Of a stretch of 64,000 nucleotides of DNA, positions 9,003-17,415 are shown in pieces. Under the pieces are notes generated by a model, which was not told the DNA's origin, searched no databases, and worked only from the letters and a program-made list of their open reading frames with translations. The translations under genes and the position numbers were made by a program. Each line of letters starts with the position of its first letter. Within the stretch, counting starts at the first letter, position 1. Source of the DNA: Pseudomonadota bacterium. GTDB lineage: Bacteria > Pseudomonadota > Alphaproteobacteria > Azospirillales > Azospirillaceae. Location: contig JAFAFA010000011.1 of the NCBI GenBank assembly GCA_023423695.1, positions 236,149-300,148 on the forward strand. Direction: 5' to 3'.

Positions 9003-11342
9003 ATGAAGATCGAACGCGCCGCCGTGATCGGTGCGGGCGTGATGGGTGCGGGCATCGCCGCCCATTTCGCCAACGCCGGCATCCCCTGCGTCCTGCTCGA
9101 CATTCCGGCGAAGGAGGGTGCAGACCGCAGCGCCATCGCCAAGGGTGCCGTGGCGAAGATGCTGAAGACCGATCCGGCCCCCTTCATGCACCCCAAGAAT
9201 GCCAAGCTGATCACGCCCGGCAATCTTGAGGACGACCTGAGCCTGCTGGCCGACGTCGACTGGATCGTCGAGGCCATCGTCGAGAACCCGGCGATCAAGG
9301 CCGACCTCTACAAGCGCATCGACCCGGTGCGCAAGGCAGGGTCGGTGGTGTCGTCCAACACCTCCACCATCCCGCTGGCGGTGCTGACGGAAGGCCAGAG
9401 CGAGCAGTTCGCCAAGGACTTCCTCATCACCCACTTCTTCAACCCGCCGCGCTACATGCGGCTGCTGGAGATCGTCGGCGGCGCCGACACCCGCGCCGAC
9501 GCGCTGGCCGCCATCGCCGACGTCTGCGACCGCCGTCTCGGCAAGGGTGTGGTCCATTGCAAGGACACGCCGGGCTTCATCGCCAACCGCATCGGCGTCT
9601 TCTGGATCCAGTCGGCGGTGAATGCCGCGGTCGATCTGGGGCTGACGGTGGAGGAGGCCGACGCCGTCGGTGGCCGTCCGATGGGCATCCCCAAGACCGG
9701 CGTCTTCGGCCTGATGGATCTGGTCGGGCTGGACCTGATGCCGCACATCGCCAAGAGCATGTCGGCCACCCTACCGGCCAACGACGCCTATCGCGGCCAG
9801 ATGCGCGAACACCCGGTCATCGCGAAGATGATCGCGGAGGGCTACACCGGCCGCAAGGGCAAGGGCGGCTTCTATCGCATCAACAAGGCCGGCGGCGGCA
9901 AGGTGAAGGAGTCGGTCGATCTGCAGACCGGCGAGTACGCCCCGTCGGAGAAGGCCCGGCTGGACAGCGTGTCCGCCGCCGGCCGCGATCTGCGCAAGCT
10001 GTGCGAGCATCCGGACAAGGGCGGCCGCTTCGCCCGCCGCGTCCTGGCGCAGACGCTGGCCTATGCCGCCAGCCTGGTGCCGGAGATCGCCGACAGCATC
10101 GTCGCCGTCGATGAGGGCATGCGGCTCGGCTACAACTGGAAGCAGGGTCCGTTCGAGCTGATCGACCGGCTGGGCACCGAGTGGTTCGCCGAGCTGTGCC
10201 GCTCGGAAGGCATCCCGGTTCCGGCGCTGGTCGAGACCGCCGCCGGCCGTCCCTTCTACCGGGTGGAGAACGGCAAGCTGCAGCACCTGACCACTGCCGG
10301 CGTCTATGACACGGTTGTGCGTCCGGACGGCGTCCTGCTGCTGTCGGACATCAAGCGCGCCGCCGGCAAGCCGGTGTGGAAGAACGCCTCCGCCAGCCTG
10401 TGGGACATCGGCGACGGCGTGCTGTGCGTCGAGTTCACCAGCAAGATGAACGCCGTCGACGCCGACTTCATGGCCGCCTACGAGAAGGCCATGCGCCTGA
10501 TCGGCGACGGGAAAGGTGACTGGAAGGCTCTGGTCATCCACAACGAGGCCGACAATTTCTCGGTCGGCGCCAATCTGGGCCTCGCCCTGTTCGCGCTGAA
10601 CATCGGCCTGTGGCCGCAGATCGAGGAGATGGTGGAGGGCGGCCAGCGCACCTACCGCGCGCTCAAATACGCACCCTTCCCGGTGGTGGCGGCGCCCAGT
10701 GGGATGGCGCTCGGCGGCGGCTGCGAGATCCTGCTGCATTCCGACCATGTCCAGGCCCATGCCGAGACCTATGTCGGTCTCGTCGAGGTCGGCGTCGGGC
10801 TGATCCCGGCCTGGGGCGGCTGCACCGAGATGCTGGCCCGCCATCAGGCCAACCCGAAGGCGCCGCGCGGGCCGATGCCCGGCATCGCCAAGGCCTTTGA
10901 GATCATCAGCACCGCCACCGTCGCGAAGTCGGCGGCAGAGGCCAAGGAACTGCTGTATTTCCGCGCCACCGACGGCATCACCATGAACCGTGACCGCCTG
11001 CTGGCCGACGCCAAGGCCAAGGCGCTGGAACTGGCGGCGAACTACACCGCGCCGGAAAAGACCACGGCCTATGTCCTGCCCGGCCCCAGCGCCAAGGCGG
11101 CGATGGAGCTGGCGGTGGAAGGCTTCGCCCTGCAGGGCAAGGTCACGCCGCACGACAAGGTGGTCTGCGCCGCGCTGGCCGAGGTGCTGAGCGGCGGCGA
11201 GGAGGCCGACATCTCCAAGCCGGTCGGCGAGGACCACATCCTGCGGTTGGAGCGCGAGGCGTTCATGGGGCTGGTGCGCACCGGCGGCACCATCGACCGG
11301 ATCGAGCACATGCTGCTCACCGGCAAGCCGCTGCGGAACTGA
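9003..11342 (+). CDS. fadN: 3-hydroxyacyl-CoA dehydrogenase / enoyl-CoA hydratase
   Basis: A 779-residue bifunctional beta-oxidation enzyme with the dehydrogenase part first, the reverse of E. coli FadB. The NAD-binding GAGVMGAGIAAHFANAG is at the N-terminus, followed by THFFNPPRYMRLLEIV and GKGVVHCKDTPGFIANRIG. A second dehydrogenase C-terminal repeat follows (about residues 340-440). The crotonase domain occupies roughly 470-700, with oxyanion-hole sequences NFSVGANLGL and GMALGGGCEIL and the VGLVEVGVGLIPAWGG segment. This order matches FadN-type proteins. Start ATG at 9003 follows GGGGAGGAAAC. It sits between thiolase and acyl-CoA dehydrogenase genes with short gaps, so the three are probably co-transcribed. 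Confidence 0.92.
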   Translation: MKIERAAVIGAGVMGAGIAAHFANAGIPCVLLDIPAKEGADRSAIAKGAVAKMLKTDPAPFMHPKNAKLITPGNLEDDLSLLADVDWIVEAIVENPAIKADLYKRIDPVRKAGSVVSSNTSTIPLAVLTEGQSEQFAKDFLITHFFNPPRYMRLLEIVGGADTRADALAAIADVCDRRLGKGVVHCKDTPGFIANRIGVFWIQSAVNAAVDLGLTVEEADAVGGRPMGIPKTGVFGLMDLVGLDLMPHIAKSMSATLPANDAYRGQMREHPVIAKMIAEGYTGRKGKGGFYRINKAGGGKVKESVDLQTGEYAPSEKARLDSVSAAGRDLRKLCEHPDKGGRFARRVLAQTLAYAASLVPEIADSIVAVDEGMRLGYNWKQGPFELIDRLGTEWFAELCRSEGIPVPALVETAAGRPFYRVENGKLQHLTTAGVYDTVVRPDGVLLLSDIKRAAGKPVWKNASASLWDIGDGVLCVEFTSKMNAVDADFMAAYEKAMRLIGDGKGDWKALVIHNEADNFSVGANLGLALFALNIGLWPQIEEMVEGGQRTYRALKYAPFPVVAAPSGMALGGGCEILLHSDHVQAHAETYVGLVEVGVGLIPAWGGCTEMLARHQANPKAPRGPMPGIAKAFEIISTATVAKSAAEAKELLYFRATDGITMNRDRLLADAKAKALELAANYTAPEKTTAYVLPGPSAKAAMELAVEGFALQGKVTPHDKVVCAALAEVLSGGEEADISKPVGEDHILRLEREAFMGLVRTGGTIDRIEHMLLTGKPLRN

Positions 11343-11358
11343 GGGGGAGGAACGAGAG

Positions 11359-13149
11359 ATGCCGATCTACAAGGCTCCGCTTGAGGATGTGCGCTTCGTC
11401 CTGGACGAGATCGTCGGCCTGGACAAGCTGTCGGCCCTGCCGGGTTACGAGGACGCCACGCCGGAACTCGTCGGCCAGGTGCTGGAGGAAGGCGCCAAGC
11501 TGTGTGAGGAGGTGCTGTTCCCGCTGAACCAGTCCGGCGACGGCGAAGGCTGCCATTTCGAGAATGGCGAGGTCCGCACGCCGAAGGGCTTCAAGGAAGC
11601 CTACGACACCTACATCGCCGCCGGCTGGCAGGGTCTGGCCTGCGATCCGGCCTATGGCGGGCAGGGGCTGCCGAAGCTGGTCAACATCATGCTGGAGGAG
11701 TTCATCTGCTCCGCCAACCTCAGCTTCGGCATGTATCCCGGCCTGTCGCTCGGCGCCTACAACGCGCTGGCGATGTACGGCTCGGACGAGCTGAAGCAGC
11801 GCTTCCTGCCCAAGCTGGTCGACGGCACTTGGTCCGGCACCATGTGCCTGACCGAGCCGCATTGCGGCACCGACCTCGGCATCATCCGCACCAAGGCGGT
11901 GCCGGCGGAGGACGGATCGTTCAAGATCACCGGCACCAAGATCTTCATCTCGGCCGGCGAGCATGACCTGACCGAGAACATCCTGCATCTGGTGCTGGCC
12001 CGCCTGCCGGACGCCCCGGCCGGCACCCGGGGCATCAGCCTGTTCCTGGTGCCGAAGTTCATGCCCAATGCCGACGGCACGCCGGGGGCGCGCAACGGCG
12101 TCGCCTGCGGCTCCATCGAGCACAAGATGGGCATCAAGGCGTCGTCGACCTGCGTCATGAACTTCGAGGACGCCACCGGCTGGCTGGTGGGCGAGCCGCA
12201 CAAGGGCATGCGCGCCATGTTCGTGATGATGAACGCGGCCCGCCTGGCCGTGGGCATCCAGGGGCTGGGTCTGGCCGAGGTCTCCTACCAGAACGCCGTC
12301 AACTACGCCCGCGAACGGCTCCAGGGCCGCTCGCTGTCGGGGGTGAAGGCGCCGGACAAGCCGGCCGACCCAATCATCGTCCATCCGGACGTGCGCAAGA
12401 ACCTGCTGACCGCCCGCGCCTTCACCGAGGGTGCGCGTGCCCTGGGCGCGCTGACCGCCTACAAGCTCGACGTGGCGGAAAAGCACCCCGACGCCCGCAC
12501 CCGCCGCGATGCCGACGAGTTCGTCCAGCTGATGACGCCGATCGTCAAGGCGCTGTTCACCGACATCGGCTTCGACGCGGCCAACATCGCCGTGCAGGTC
12601 CATGGCGGCCATGGCTTCATCTGGGAGACCGGAGTCGAGCAGTATGTCCGCGACGCCCGCATCTGCCAGATCTATGAGGGCACCAACGGCATCCAGGCGC
12701 TCGACCTCGTCGGCCGCAAGCTGCCGCAGGACATCGGTCGCCTGCTCCGTCACTTCTTCCACCCCGTCGGCCGCGACATCGAGGCGGCGATGGAGAAGGA
12801 CGAGCTGGGCGAGTTCGTGATGCCGCTGGCCAAGGCCTTCGCCAAGCTGCAGCAGGCCACCGCCCTGATCGCCCAGAAGGGCCTGAAGGATCCGGAGGAG
12901 GCCGGCGCCGCCGCCAGCGACTATCTGCGCCTGTTCGGTCTGGTGGCGCTGGGCTGGAGCTGGCTGACCATGGTGGAGAAGGCGCAGGCCAAGCTCGAAG
13001 CCGGGGAGGGCAATGCCGCCTTCTATGAAGCCAAGATCAAGACCGCCCGCTTCTACATGACCAAACTGCTGCCGCAGACGAACAGCCTGTTCATCACCAT
13101 TGCCGCCGGCGCCAAGCCGTTGATGGAATTGGAAGAGGCTGCTTTCTGA
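11359..13149 (+). CDS. fadE: Acyl-CoA dehydrogenase, long form
   Basis: A 596-residue FAD enzyme performing the first oxidation of beta-oxidation. The length and the approximately 140-residue helical C-terminal extension place it in the long acyl-CoA dehydrogenase group that includes DmdC-type and FadE-like proteins. Visible signatures are CLTEPHCGTDLG with GTKIFISAGEHD in the middle domain, VHGGHGFIWETGVEQYVRDARI, and QIYEGTNGIQ, whose Glu440 is the expected catalytic base. Start ATG at 11359 follows GGGGGAGGAACGAGAG. It is the last gene of the operon, as a strong terminator follows 34 bases after the stop. Chain-length preference cannot be read from sequence. Confidence 0.92.
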   Translation: MPIYKAPLEDVRFVLDEIVGLDKLSALPGYEDATPELVGQVLEEGAKLCEEVLFPLNQSGDGEGCHFENGEVRTPKGFKEAYDTYIAAGWQGLACDPAYGGQGLPKLVNIMLEEFICSANLSFGMYPGLSLGAYNALAMYGSDELKQRFLPKLVDGTWSGTMCLTEPHCGTDLGIIRTKAVPAEDGSFKITGTKIFISAGEHDLTENILHLVLARLPDAPAGTRGISLFLVPKFMPNADGTPGARNGVACGSIEHKMGIKASSTCVMNFEDATGWLVGEPHKGMRAMFVMMNAARLAVGIQGLGLAEVSYQNAVNYARERLQGRSLSGVKAPDKPADPIIVHPDVRKNLLTARAFTEGARALGALTAYKLDVAEKHPDARTRRDADEFVQLMTPIVKALFTDIGFDAANIAVQVHGGHGFIWETGVEQYVRDARICQIYEGTNGIQALDLVGRKLPQDIGRLLRHFFHPVGRDIEAAMEKDELGEFVMPLAKAFAKLQQATALIAQKGLKDPEEAGAAASDYLRLFGLVALGWSWLTMVEKAQAKLEAGEGNAAFYEAKIKTARFYMTKLLPQTNSLFITIAAGAKPLMELEEAAF

Positions 13150-13183
13150 TACGCATAGAGCAGCCCGCAGGGGCGCGGCTTCA

Positions 13184-13226
13184 GGCCGGACCGGTGCCCG
13201 CAAGGGTCCGATCCGGCCATTTTTTT
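13184..13226 (+). terminator. Rho-independent terminator of the beta-oxidation operon
   Basis: Arms GGCCGGA (13184-13190) and TCCGGCC (13212-13218), with further internal pairing, are followed by seven T residues at 13220-13226. This is the classic end of the operon. Confidence 0.85.
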
Positions 13227-13527
13227 GCCTTTGCGCAGACTGGAAGCACGCATTCGCACAGTGACCTAAAATTGTCATAGCTCCTTGGCAATATCACTCT
13301 TGGGAAGCCTCCTCCTCAGCCGATCGGCTTTCAGGGCCGTGACAAAAGTTAATTTCAGGTTGTTCCATCTCGTCCCAGCGTGTTACATCTCAATAGAGAT
13401 TACGTTCGGCCGGTGCCTGCTATATCCTTTGGATTTTAGGGAATATGCGGGTGGCGACAGCCCCCTCCTTTTCTCAAGCCCCTGGGGCGACTTTCGGAGG
13501 GGCAGGCATGGTTCGGGAGTTTGAGCG
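13227..13527. promoter_or_regulatory. Upstream region of the NarL-type regulator, with 20-base-spaced direct repeats
   Basis: This 301-base region is noticeably richer in A and T than its surroundings and I accept no gene in it. TGTTCCATCTC (13361-13371) and TGTTACATCTC (13381-13391) are direct repeats exactly 20 bases apart, two helical turns. An extended -10 (TG at 13418-13419, TATATC at 13421-13426) lies about 30 bases further on, which would put the repeats near position -40 to -70, a usual activator location. No good -35 is visible. Confidence 0.4.
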
Positions 13528-14178
13528 ATGAAGATCCTGATCGGTGATGATCACGTCCTGTTCCGGGAAGGACTTCGCCGTCTGCTTGAGCAGTTGCGCG
13601 AAAACGCTACCTTTGCAGAGGCCAGCAATTTCGACGAGCTTCTGGACATGGCGGCCGTGAAGGATGAGGCCTATGACCTGATCCTGACTGACCTGCGCAT
13701 GCCGGGTTGGCCCGGATTCTCGGGTATCGGCATGCTGCGCGACCGGCAGCCGAATTCGAAGGTCGTCGTCGTGTCCGCGTCCGAAGCGCATTCCGACGTG
13801 CGGGAGGCGCTGGAGAACGGCGCCGCCGGCTATATCCCGAAATCGTCCAGCGTGAAGATCATGTTGAGTGCGCTCGATCTGATCTTCTCCGGCGGCGTCT
13901 ATGTGCCGGCGACGGTTCTCCGCGAGGGGATCGAACCCGACCAGCGCGGCGGTTCGGTGATGCCGCCGACCGACCCGCAGCTGGAGCAACTTCTGACCCA
14001 GCGTCAGCGCGAGGTGCTCGACCGCCTGCGCGAAGGCAAGTCGAACAAGCAGATCGCCCATGAGCTGGGCCTGTCCGAAGGCACGGTGAAGATCCACATG
14101 ACCGCGATCTTCAAGTCGTTGGGCGTGCGCAACCGGACCCAGGCGGCCATGGCCTTCCCGCAGTCGCATTCGGCGTAA
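13528..14178 (+). CDS. NarL/FixJ-family response regulator
   Basis: A 216-residue two-domain response regulator. The receiver has the acidic pair DD at residues 7-8, the phospho-acceptor Asp55 in LILTDLRMPG, Thr/Ser in VVVSAS and Lys in GYIPKSSS. The C-terminal LuxR-type helix-turn-helix reads LTQRQREVLDRLREGKSNKQ and continues through GLSEGTVKIHMTAIFKSLGV. No histidine kinase is adjacent, so its partner is unknown; the kinase at 37.3-38.3 kb is a distant candidate. The ATG at 13528 is preferred because MKILIGDDH is the canonical opening. Its own upstream region has paired direct repeats that may reflect autoregulation. Confidence 0.9.
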   Translation: MKILIGDDHVLFREGLRRLLEQLRENATFAEASNFDELLDMAAVKDEAYDLILTDLRMPGWPGFSGIGMLRDRQPNSKVVVVSASEAHSDVREALENGAAGYIPKSSSVKIMLSALDLIFSGGVYVPATVLREGIEPDQRGGSVMPPTDPQLEQLLTQRQREVLDRLREGKSNKQIAHELGLSEGTVKIHMTAIFKSLGVRNRTQAAMAFPQSHSA

Positions 14179-14198
14179 GGCCGCATTCCGAACATCGA

Positions 14199-14240
14199 TG
14201 CGAAAAGCCCCGCCGGGCTGTCCCGGCGGGGCTTTTCGCA
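14199..14240. terminator. Bidirectional terminator with perfect 19-base stem
   Basis: Arms 14199-14217 and 14222-14240 are perfectly complementary around a CTGT loop. They carry AAAA and TTTT blocks inside the stem, so the hairpin works in both directions between the response regulator and the CBS gene. Confidence 0.85.
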
Positions 14241-14260
14241 TTGGTGATGGATGGTTCGCT

Positions 14261-14695
14261 TCAGCCCATTCCGGCCACATAGCCGCGCAGCGATTCGACC
14301 TCCAACTCGGCATCGTCGATGCGGGCCTTCACCACGTCGCCGATGCTGATGACGCCGACGACGCGGCCAGCATCGACGATCGGCACGTGGCGGATGCGCC
14401 GTTCGGTCATCACCGCCATCATGTCGGCGACGGTGTCGGTGGGGGCGGCGGTGATCAGGTCGCGCGTCATCAGGTCCGCCGCCCGGCGGTCGAGTGCCGC
14501 GGCGCTGTCGCGGGCGACGGCCCGCACGATGTCGCGCTCCGACAGGATGCCGACCGGCTGGCCATCGTCGTCCATCACCAGCACGGCGCCGATCCGGTGC
14601 TCGGTCAGCAGGCGGGTGACGGCGGCCACGGTATCGTCCGGTGCGGCGGAAACGATCCGGTTGCCCTTGCGCTTCAAGACGGCTGCAACATGCAT
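14261..14695 (-). CDS. CBS-domain pair protein
   Basis: A 144-residue protein made almost entirely of two tandem CBS motifs: first VSAAPDDTVAAVTRLLTEHR with VGILSERDIVRAV, second LITAAPTDTVADMMAVMTER with VGVISIGDVVKARI. Such stand-alone CBS pairs bind adenosyl ligands (AMP, ATP, NADH or SAM depending on the member) and act as cytoplasmic energy sensors. There is no attached catalytic domain. A GGGAGG ribosome binding site lies about ten bases before the ATG at 14695. It converges on the response regulator across a shared terminator. The ligand and the controlled protein are unknown. Confidence 0.88.
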   Translation of the reverse strand: MHVAAVLKRKGNRIVSAAPDDTVAAVTRLLTEHRIGAVLVMDDDGQPVGILSERDIVRAVARDSAAALDRRAADLMTRDLITAAPTDTVADMMAVMTERRIRHVPIVDAGRVVGVISIGDVVKARIDDAELEVESLRGYVAGMG

Positions 14696-14782
14696 GGCGG
14701 TACGGCCTCCCTTCCGATGAGCCTGATTACGGAATCATGGGGATGCTCGTACAATCTGCAAGACAGATGGTTCAAAGAAAAA

Positions 14783-14811
14783 GGCGGCCTCTCCGGATGG
14801 GAGAGGCCGCC
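14783..14811 (-). terminator. Rho-independent terminator after the OmpW-type gene
   Basis: Perfect 12-base arms 14783-14794 / 14800-14811 around a five-base loop. The A-rich stretch 14774-14782 gives a T run on the minus strand. It lies 35 bases past the stop of the OmpW-type gene. Confidence 0.85.
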
Positions 14812-14846
14812 CTTCGGATGTCCGGGACTGGTCCCGAAACACGTTC

Positions 14847-15542
14847 TTAGAAGCGGTAGCCGATGCCGACGCCGACCAGCCACGGGTCCAGCGTGACCTT
14901 CGAGGTGACCGGCAGCGCGCCGTTGACGGTCGCGGTGACGTCGGTCTTCAGGAAGATCTTCTTGACGTCGACGTTCAGCGACCAGTTGCCGGTCAGGGCG
15001 ACGTCGACACCGGCCTGCAGGGCCCAGCCGAAGCGGTTCTTGTACTCGACGTCGGTGACGCGCAGGCCGCCGGCGTTCGGGCTGTTGGCCGCATCCTCGT
15101 TGTAGAACAGGGTGTAGTTGATGCCGGCGCCGACGTAGGGGCTGATGCGCTCCTTCGGCATGAAGTGGTACTGCACCGTCAGGGTCGGCGGCAGCAGCGA
15201 GACCTTGCCGATATCGATGCCGTTGCCCAGCGCCGGCAGCAGGTTGCCGCTGACCTTGTGACGGCTGGTGCCGGCGATCAGCTCGGCGGCGATGTTGTCG
15301 GTGAAGAAGTAGGAGAAGTCGACTTCGGGAATGTAGTCGTTGCCGACCTTGGCCGACCCGATGTCACCCAGCGGGCTGTTCAGCGTGCCCTTTTCCTGCG
15401 GCAGCACGGCCAGGCCGCGCGCACGGACGACGATGTCGCCGGCCGACTTGCCCTTGAAGTCCTGAGCGAGCGACGGGGAAGCGATGGCGACAAGGGCCGA
15501 GGTCGCCAGCAGGGCGGCGGCGGCGCGCGACAGGATGGTCAT
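14847..15542 (-). CDS. OmpW-family outer membrane beta-barrel protein
   Basis: A 231-residue outer membrane protein. The N-terminal signal peptide (MTILSRAAAALLATSALVAI) ends at SPSLAQ|DF. The mature part shows the OmpW pattern: GDIVVRARGLAVLPQ, EVDFSYFFTDNIAAELIAGT, SLLPPTLTVQYHFMPKERIS, PYVGAGINYTLFY, and a terminal GVGIGYRF ending in the aromatic residue recognised by the BAM machinery. OmpW forms a small eight-stranded barrel for passage of small hydrophobic molecules. The ATG at 15542 is chosen because it opens the signal peptide and has GGAG upstream; the frame extends a few codons further. The gene is monocistronic with its own terminator. Confidence 0.9.
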   Translation of the reverse strand: MTILSRAAAALLATSALVAIASPSLAQDFKGKSAGDIVVRARGLAVLPQEKGTLNSPLGDIGSAKVGNDYIPEVDFSYFFTDNIAAELIAGTSRHKVSGNLLPALGNGIDIGKVSLLPPTLTVQYHFMPKERISPYVGAGINYTLFYNEDAANSPNAGGLRVTDVEYKNRFGWALQAGVDVALTGNWSLNVDVKKIFLKTDVTATVNGALPVTSKVTLDPWLVGVGIGYRF

Positions 15543-15697
15543 GGGGTCTGCTCCAGGCAATGCGTTGTTGCTGTTCTGTGGCATCAGCCAATGGAGCTAT
15601 TACCAGACACTGTGTACGGGTACTAGGGGGCTACAACCCTTCCTCTCCTTATGCAGCAGCTATGCAACAGTGACGAGTTGTCGCATGGACAGGGAAA

Positions 15698-16213
15698 TCA
15701 AGGGCTTGGTTTGATCGTCCGTTGCGGAACCAGCGCCATGCAGTTCTGGACGATAGCATAGCATTGGCCAAGTCGTGCCGACCCGCCCGATGCGCCGCCA
15801 TACACCACGCGTTCGACCACACCGTTTCTCAAACTGAAGGTTGCTTCGCAGTCGAAGCTGCTGACTTCATAACCATATGCCGGCCAGCCGTAGCCATAGC
15901 CGTAATGGGGCCATCCCCAGCCGCCGTAATAGCCCAGCGGCGGCGGGCTGGGGTAGGAGACCAGCCGGGAACTGCGGTAGGTGAAGAACTCGCGATTGTC
16001 GACCGAGGCCTGACGTTCGGGGACGCCTGCGCAGGACAGCAGGGTTTCCTTCGGCAGGCCGATCAGCGCGGTCTGTGCCACCAGCGCCTCGTCCGCCGCC
16101 GGGTTGGCGCAGCCGGCCAGGGCTCCGGCGATGCCGAGTGACGCCACGGCCAGAAGCCGGCGGGCCGGCCTGCTCTCCACCATCCGACGCCCCGCCATCC
16201 GACGCACAGCCAT
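15698..16213 (-). CDS. Small lipoprotein, Gly/Tyr-rich
   Basis: A 171-residue predicted lipoprotein. After a basic start (MAVRRMAGRRMVESRPARR) comes a hydrophobic segment and a clear lipobox ALAGC, so the mature protein begins at that Cys. The middle holds TALIGLPKETLLSCAGVPER, a segment reminiscent of small outer membrane lipoproteins, then a Gly/Tyr/Trp-rich stretch (GYYGGWGWPHYGYGYGW). Additional cysteines follow (FDCEATF, GQCYAIVQNC), which may form disulfides. A GGGGAGG site lies six bases before the chosen ATG. It is 28 bases downstream of the amino acid dehydrogenase gene and probably the last gene of that operon. Function unknown. Confidence 0.7.
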   Translation of the reverse strand: MAVRRMAGRRMVESRPARRLLAVASLGIAGALAGCANPAADEALVAQTALIGLPKETLLSCAGVPERQASVDNREFFTYRSSRLVSYPSPPPLGYYGGWGWPHYGYGYGWPAYGYEVSSFDCEATFSLRNGVVERVVYGGASGGSARLGQCYAIVQNCMALVPQRTIKPSP

Positions 16214-16241
16214 CGCACGCCTCCCCATATCCCGCAGTCGT

Positions 16242-17384
16242 TTACCGCAGCCGGGCCGGCGACAGGTCGGACTCGGCGACACCCAAGGCCCGGACATCCT
16301 CCGGCAGGCCCCGGCCGGTGGCGAGACCGGCCGCCACCCGCCCCATGGCCGGCGCGGTCTGGATGCCGTAGCCGCCCTGGCCGGCCAGCCAGAAGAAACC
16401 CTCCGCATCGGGCGCGAATCCCACGACCGGAACCTTGTCCGCCACAAAGCTGCGCAGCCCCGCCCAACGGTGGGCCAATCTGCGAACGGAGAAACGCGAC
16501 GCTTGTTCCAGCCGGTCCACCGTCAGGGCGACGTCTATGTCCTCCGGCTGTACGTCGCAGGGCTCGACCGGAGTCTGGTCGGCGGGGGAGGCCAGCAGGC
16601 GGCCGGCATCGGGCTTGACGTAGAAGGTCTCGGCCACTTCCGACACCATCGGCCAGCCGTCCAGCCCGTCCTTGTCGGCCGGATCCTCGAATACCGGGTC
16701 GAAGGTGATGGCCGTGCGCCGCTTCGGCACCAGCCCGACCGTTGCGACTCCGGCCAGCTTCGCCAGCTCATCGGCCCAGGCCCCGGCGGCGTTCACCACC
16801 ACCGGCGCGGCGAAGGTTCCGGCGCTGGTCTCCGCCACCCACAGGCCGTCGCGGCGAGCGAGCGCTCGCACTTCGGCATCGGTCACCACCCGGCCGCCGC
16901 GCGCCTTCAGTCCGCGCAGATAGCCCTGATGCAGGGCGTGGACGTCGATGTCGCGGGCATCGGGTTCCCACACGCCGCCGCCGGCCACATAGTCCGGACG
17001 CAGGAAGGGTGCCCGAGCCAGGACCTGGTCACGGTCGTACCGTTCGACCGACGGCGTCAGGCGGCGGCCCTGCTCATACTCCGCATCCAGCCGGTCGATC
17101 TGGTCGCTGCCGCCGATGATCAGCGCGCCACGGGGTGTCAGCATTTCGTGTTCGGCGAAGCCGGCAGGCGGGTTGGTGTAGAAATCCCAGCTTGCCACAG
17201 TCATGGCGCGGATCGGCGCCGGCCCATAGGTCTGGGTGTAGAGCGCCGCGGACCGGCCGGTGGAGTGATAGCCCGGCTGCGATTCGCGCTCCAGTACCAG
17301 CACCCGGCCCTGCGCGGCCAGTTCATAGGCCGCCGACGCGCCGGCGATGCCGGCCCCGACCACCAGGAAATCGACGCTTTCCAA
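16242..17384 (-). CDS. dauA: FAD-dependent D-amino-acid dehydrogenase, DauA family
   Basis: A 380-residue DAO-fold flavoenzyme that closely follows Pseudomonas D-arginine dehydrogenase along its length. Shared landmarks are FLVVGAGIAGASAAYELAAQ (FAD-binding), QPGYHSTGRSAA, FYTNPPAGFAEH, DIDVHALHQGYLRGL, VVNAAGAWADELA, GLVPKRRTAITF, HRWAGLRSFVADKVPVVGF and AGQGGYGIQTAPAMG. Two substrate-pocket residues I recall for the Pseudomonas enzyme differ here: His48 is Leu48 and Glu87, which contacts the guanidinium, is Ala87. A cationic D-amino acid may therefore not be the main substrate. Translation starts at a TTG (17384) with GAGGAG eight bases before it. It lies in a tight minus-strand group with mutY, a DUF1194 gene and a lipoprotein gene. 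Confidence 0.82.
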   Translation of the reverse strand: MESVDFLVVGAGIAGASAAYELAAQGRVLVLERESQPGYHSTGRSAALYTQTYGPAPIRAMTVASWDFYTNPPAGFAEHEMLTPRGALIIGGSDQIDRLDAEYEQGRRLTPSVERYDRDQVLARAPFLRPDYVAGGGVWEPDARDIDVHALHQGYLRGLKARGGRVVTDAEVRALARRDGLWVAETSAGTFAAPVVVNAAGAWADELAKLAGVATVGLVPKRRTAITFDPVFEDPADKDGLDGWPMVSEVAETFYVKPDAGRLLASPADQTPVEPCDVQPEDIDVALTVDRLEQASRFSVRRLAHRWAGLRSFVADKVPVVGFAPDAEGFFWLAGQGGYGIQTAPAMGRVAAGLATGRGLPEDVRALGVAESDLSPARLR

Positions 17385-17415
17385 CTGTCCCGCTCCTCAG
17401 AATTTTATCGGCCGC

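Noticed and set aside
13285..13524. A 79-codon frame (TTG start) before the NarL-type regulator
   Set aside because: AT-rich control region, no ribosome binding site, overlaps promoter-like elements and ends just before the regulator start.
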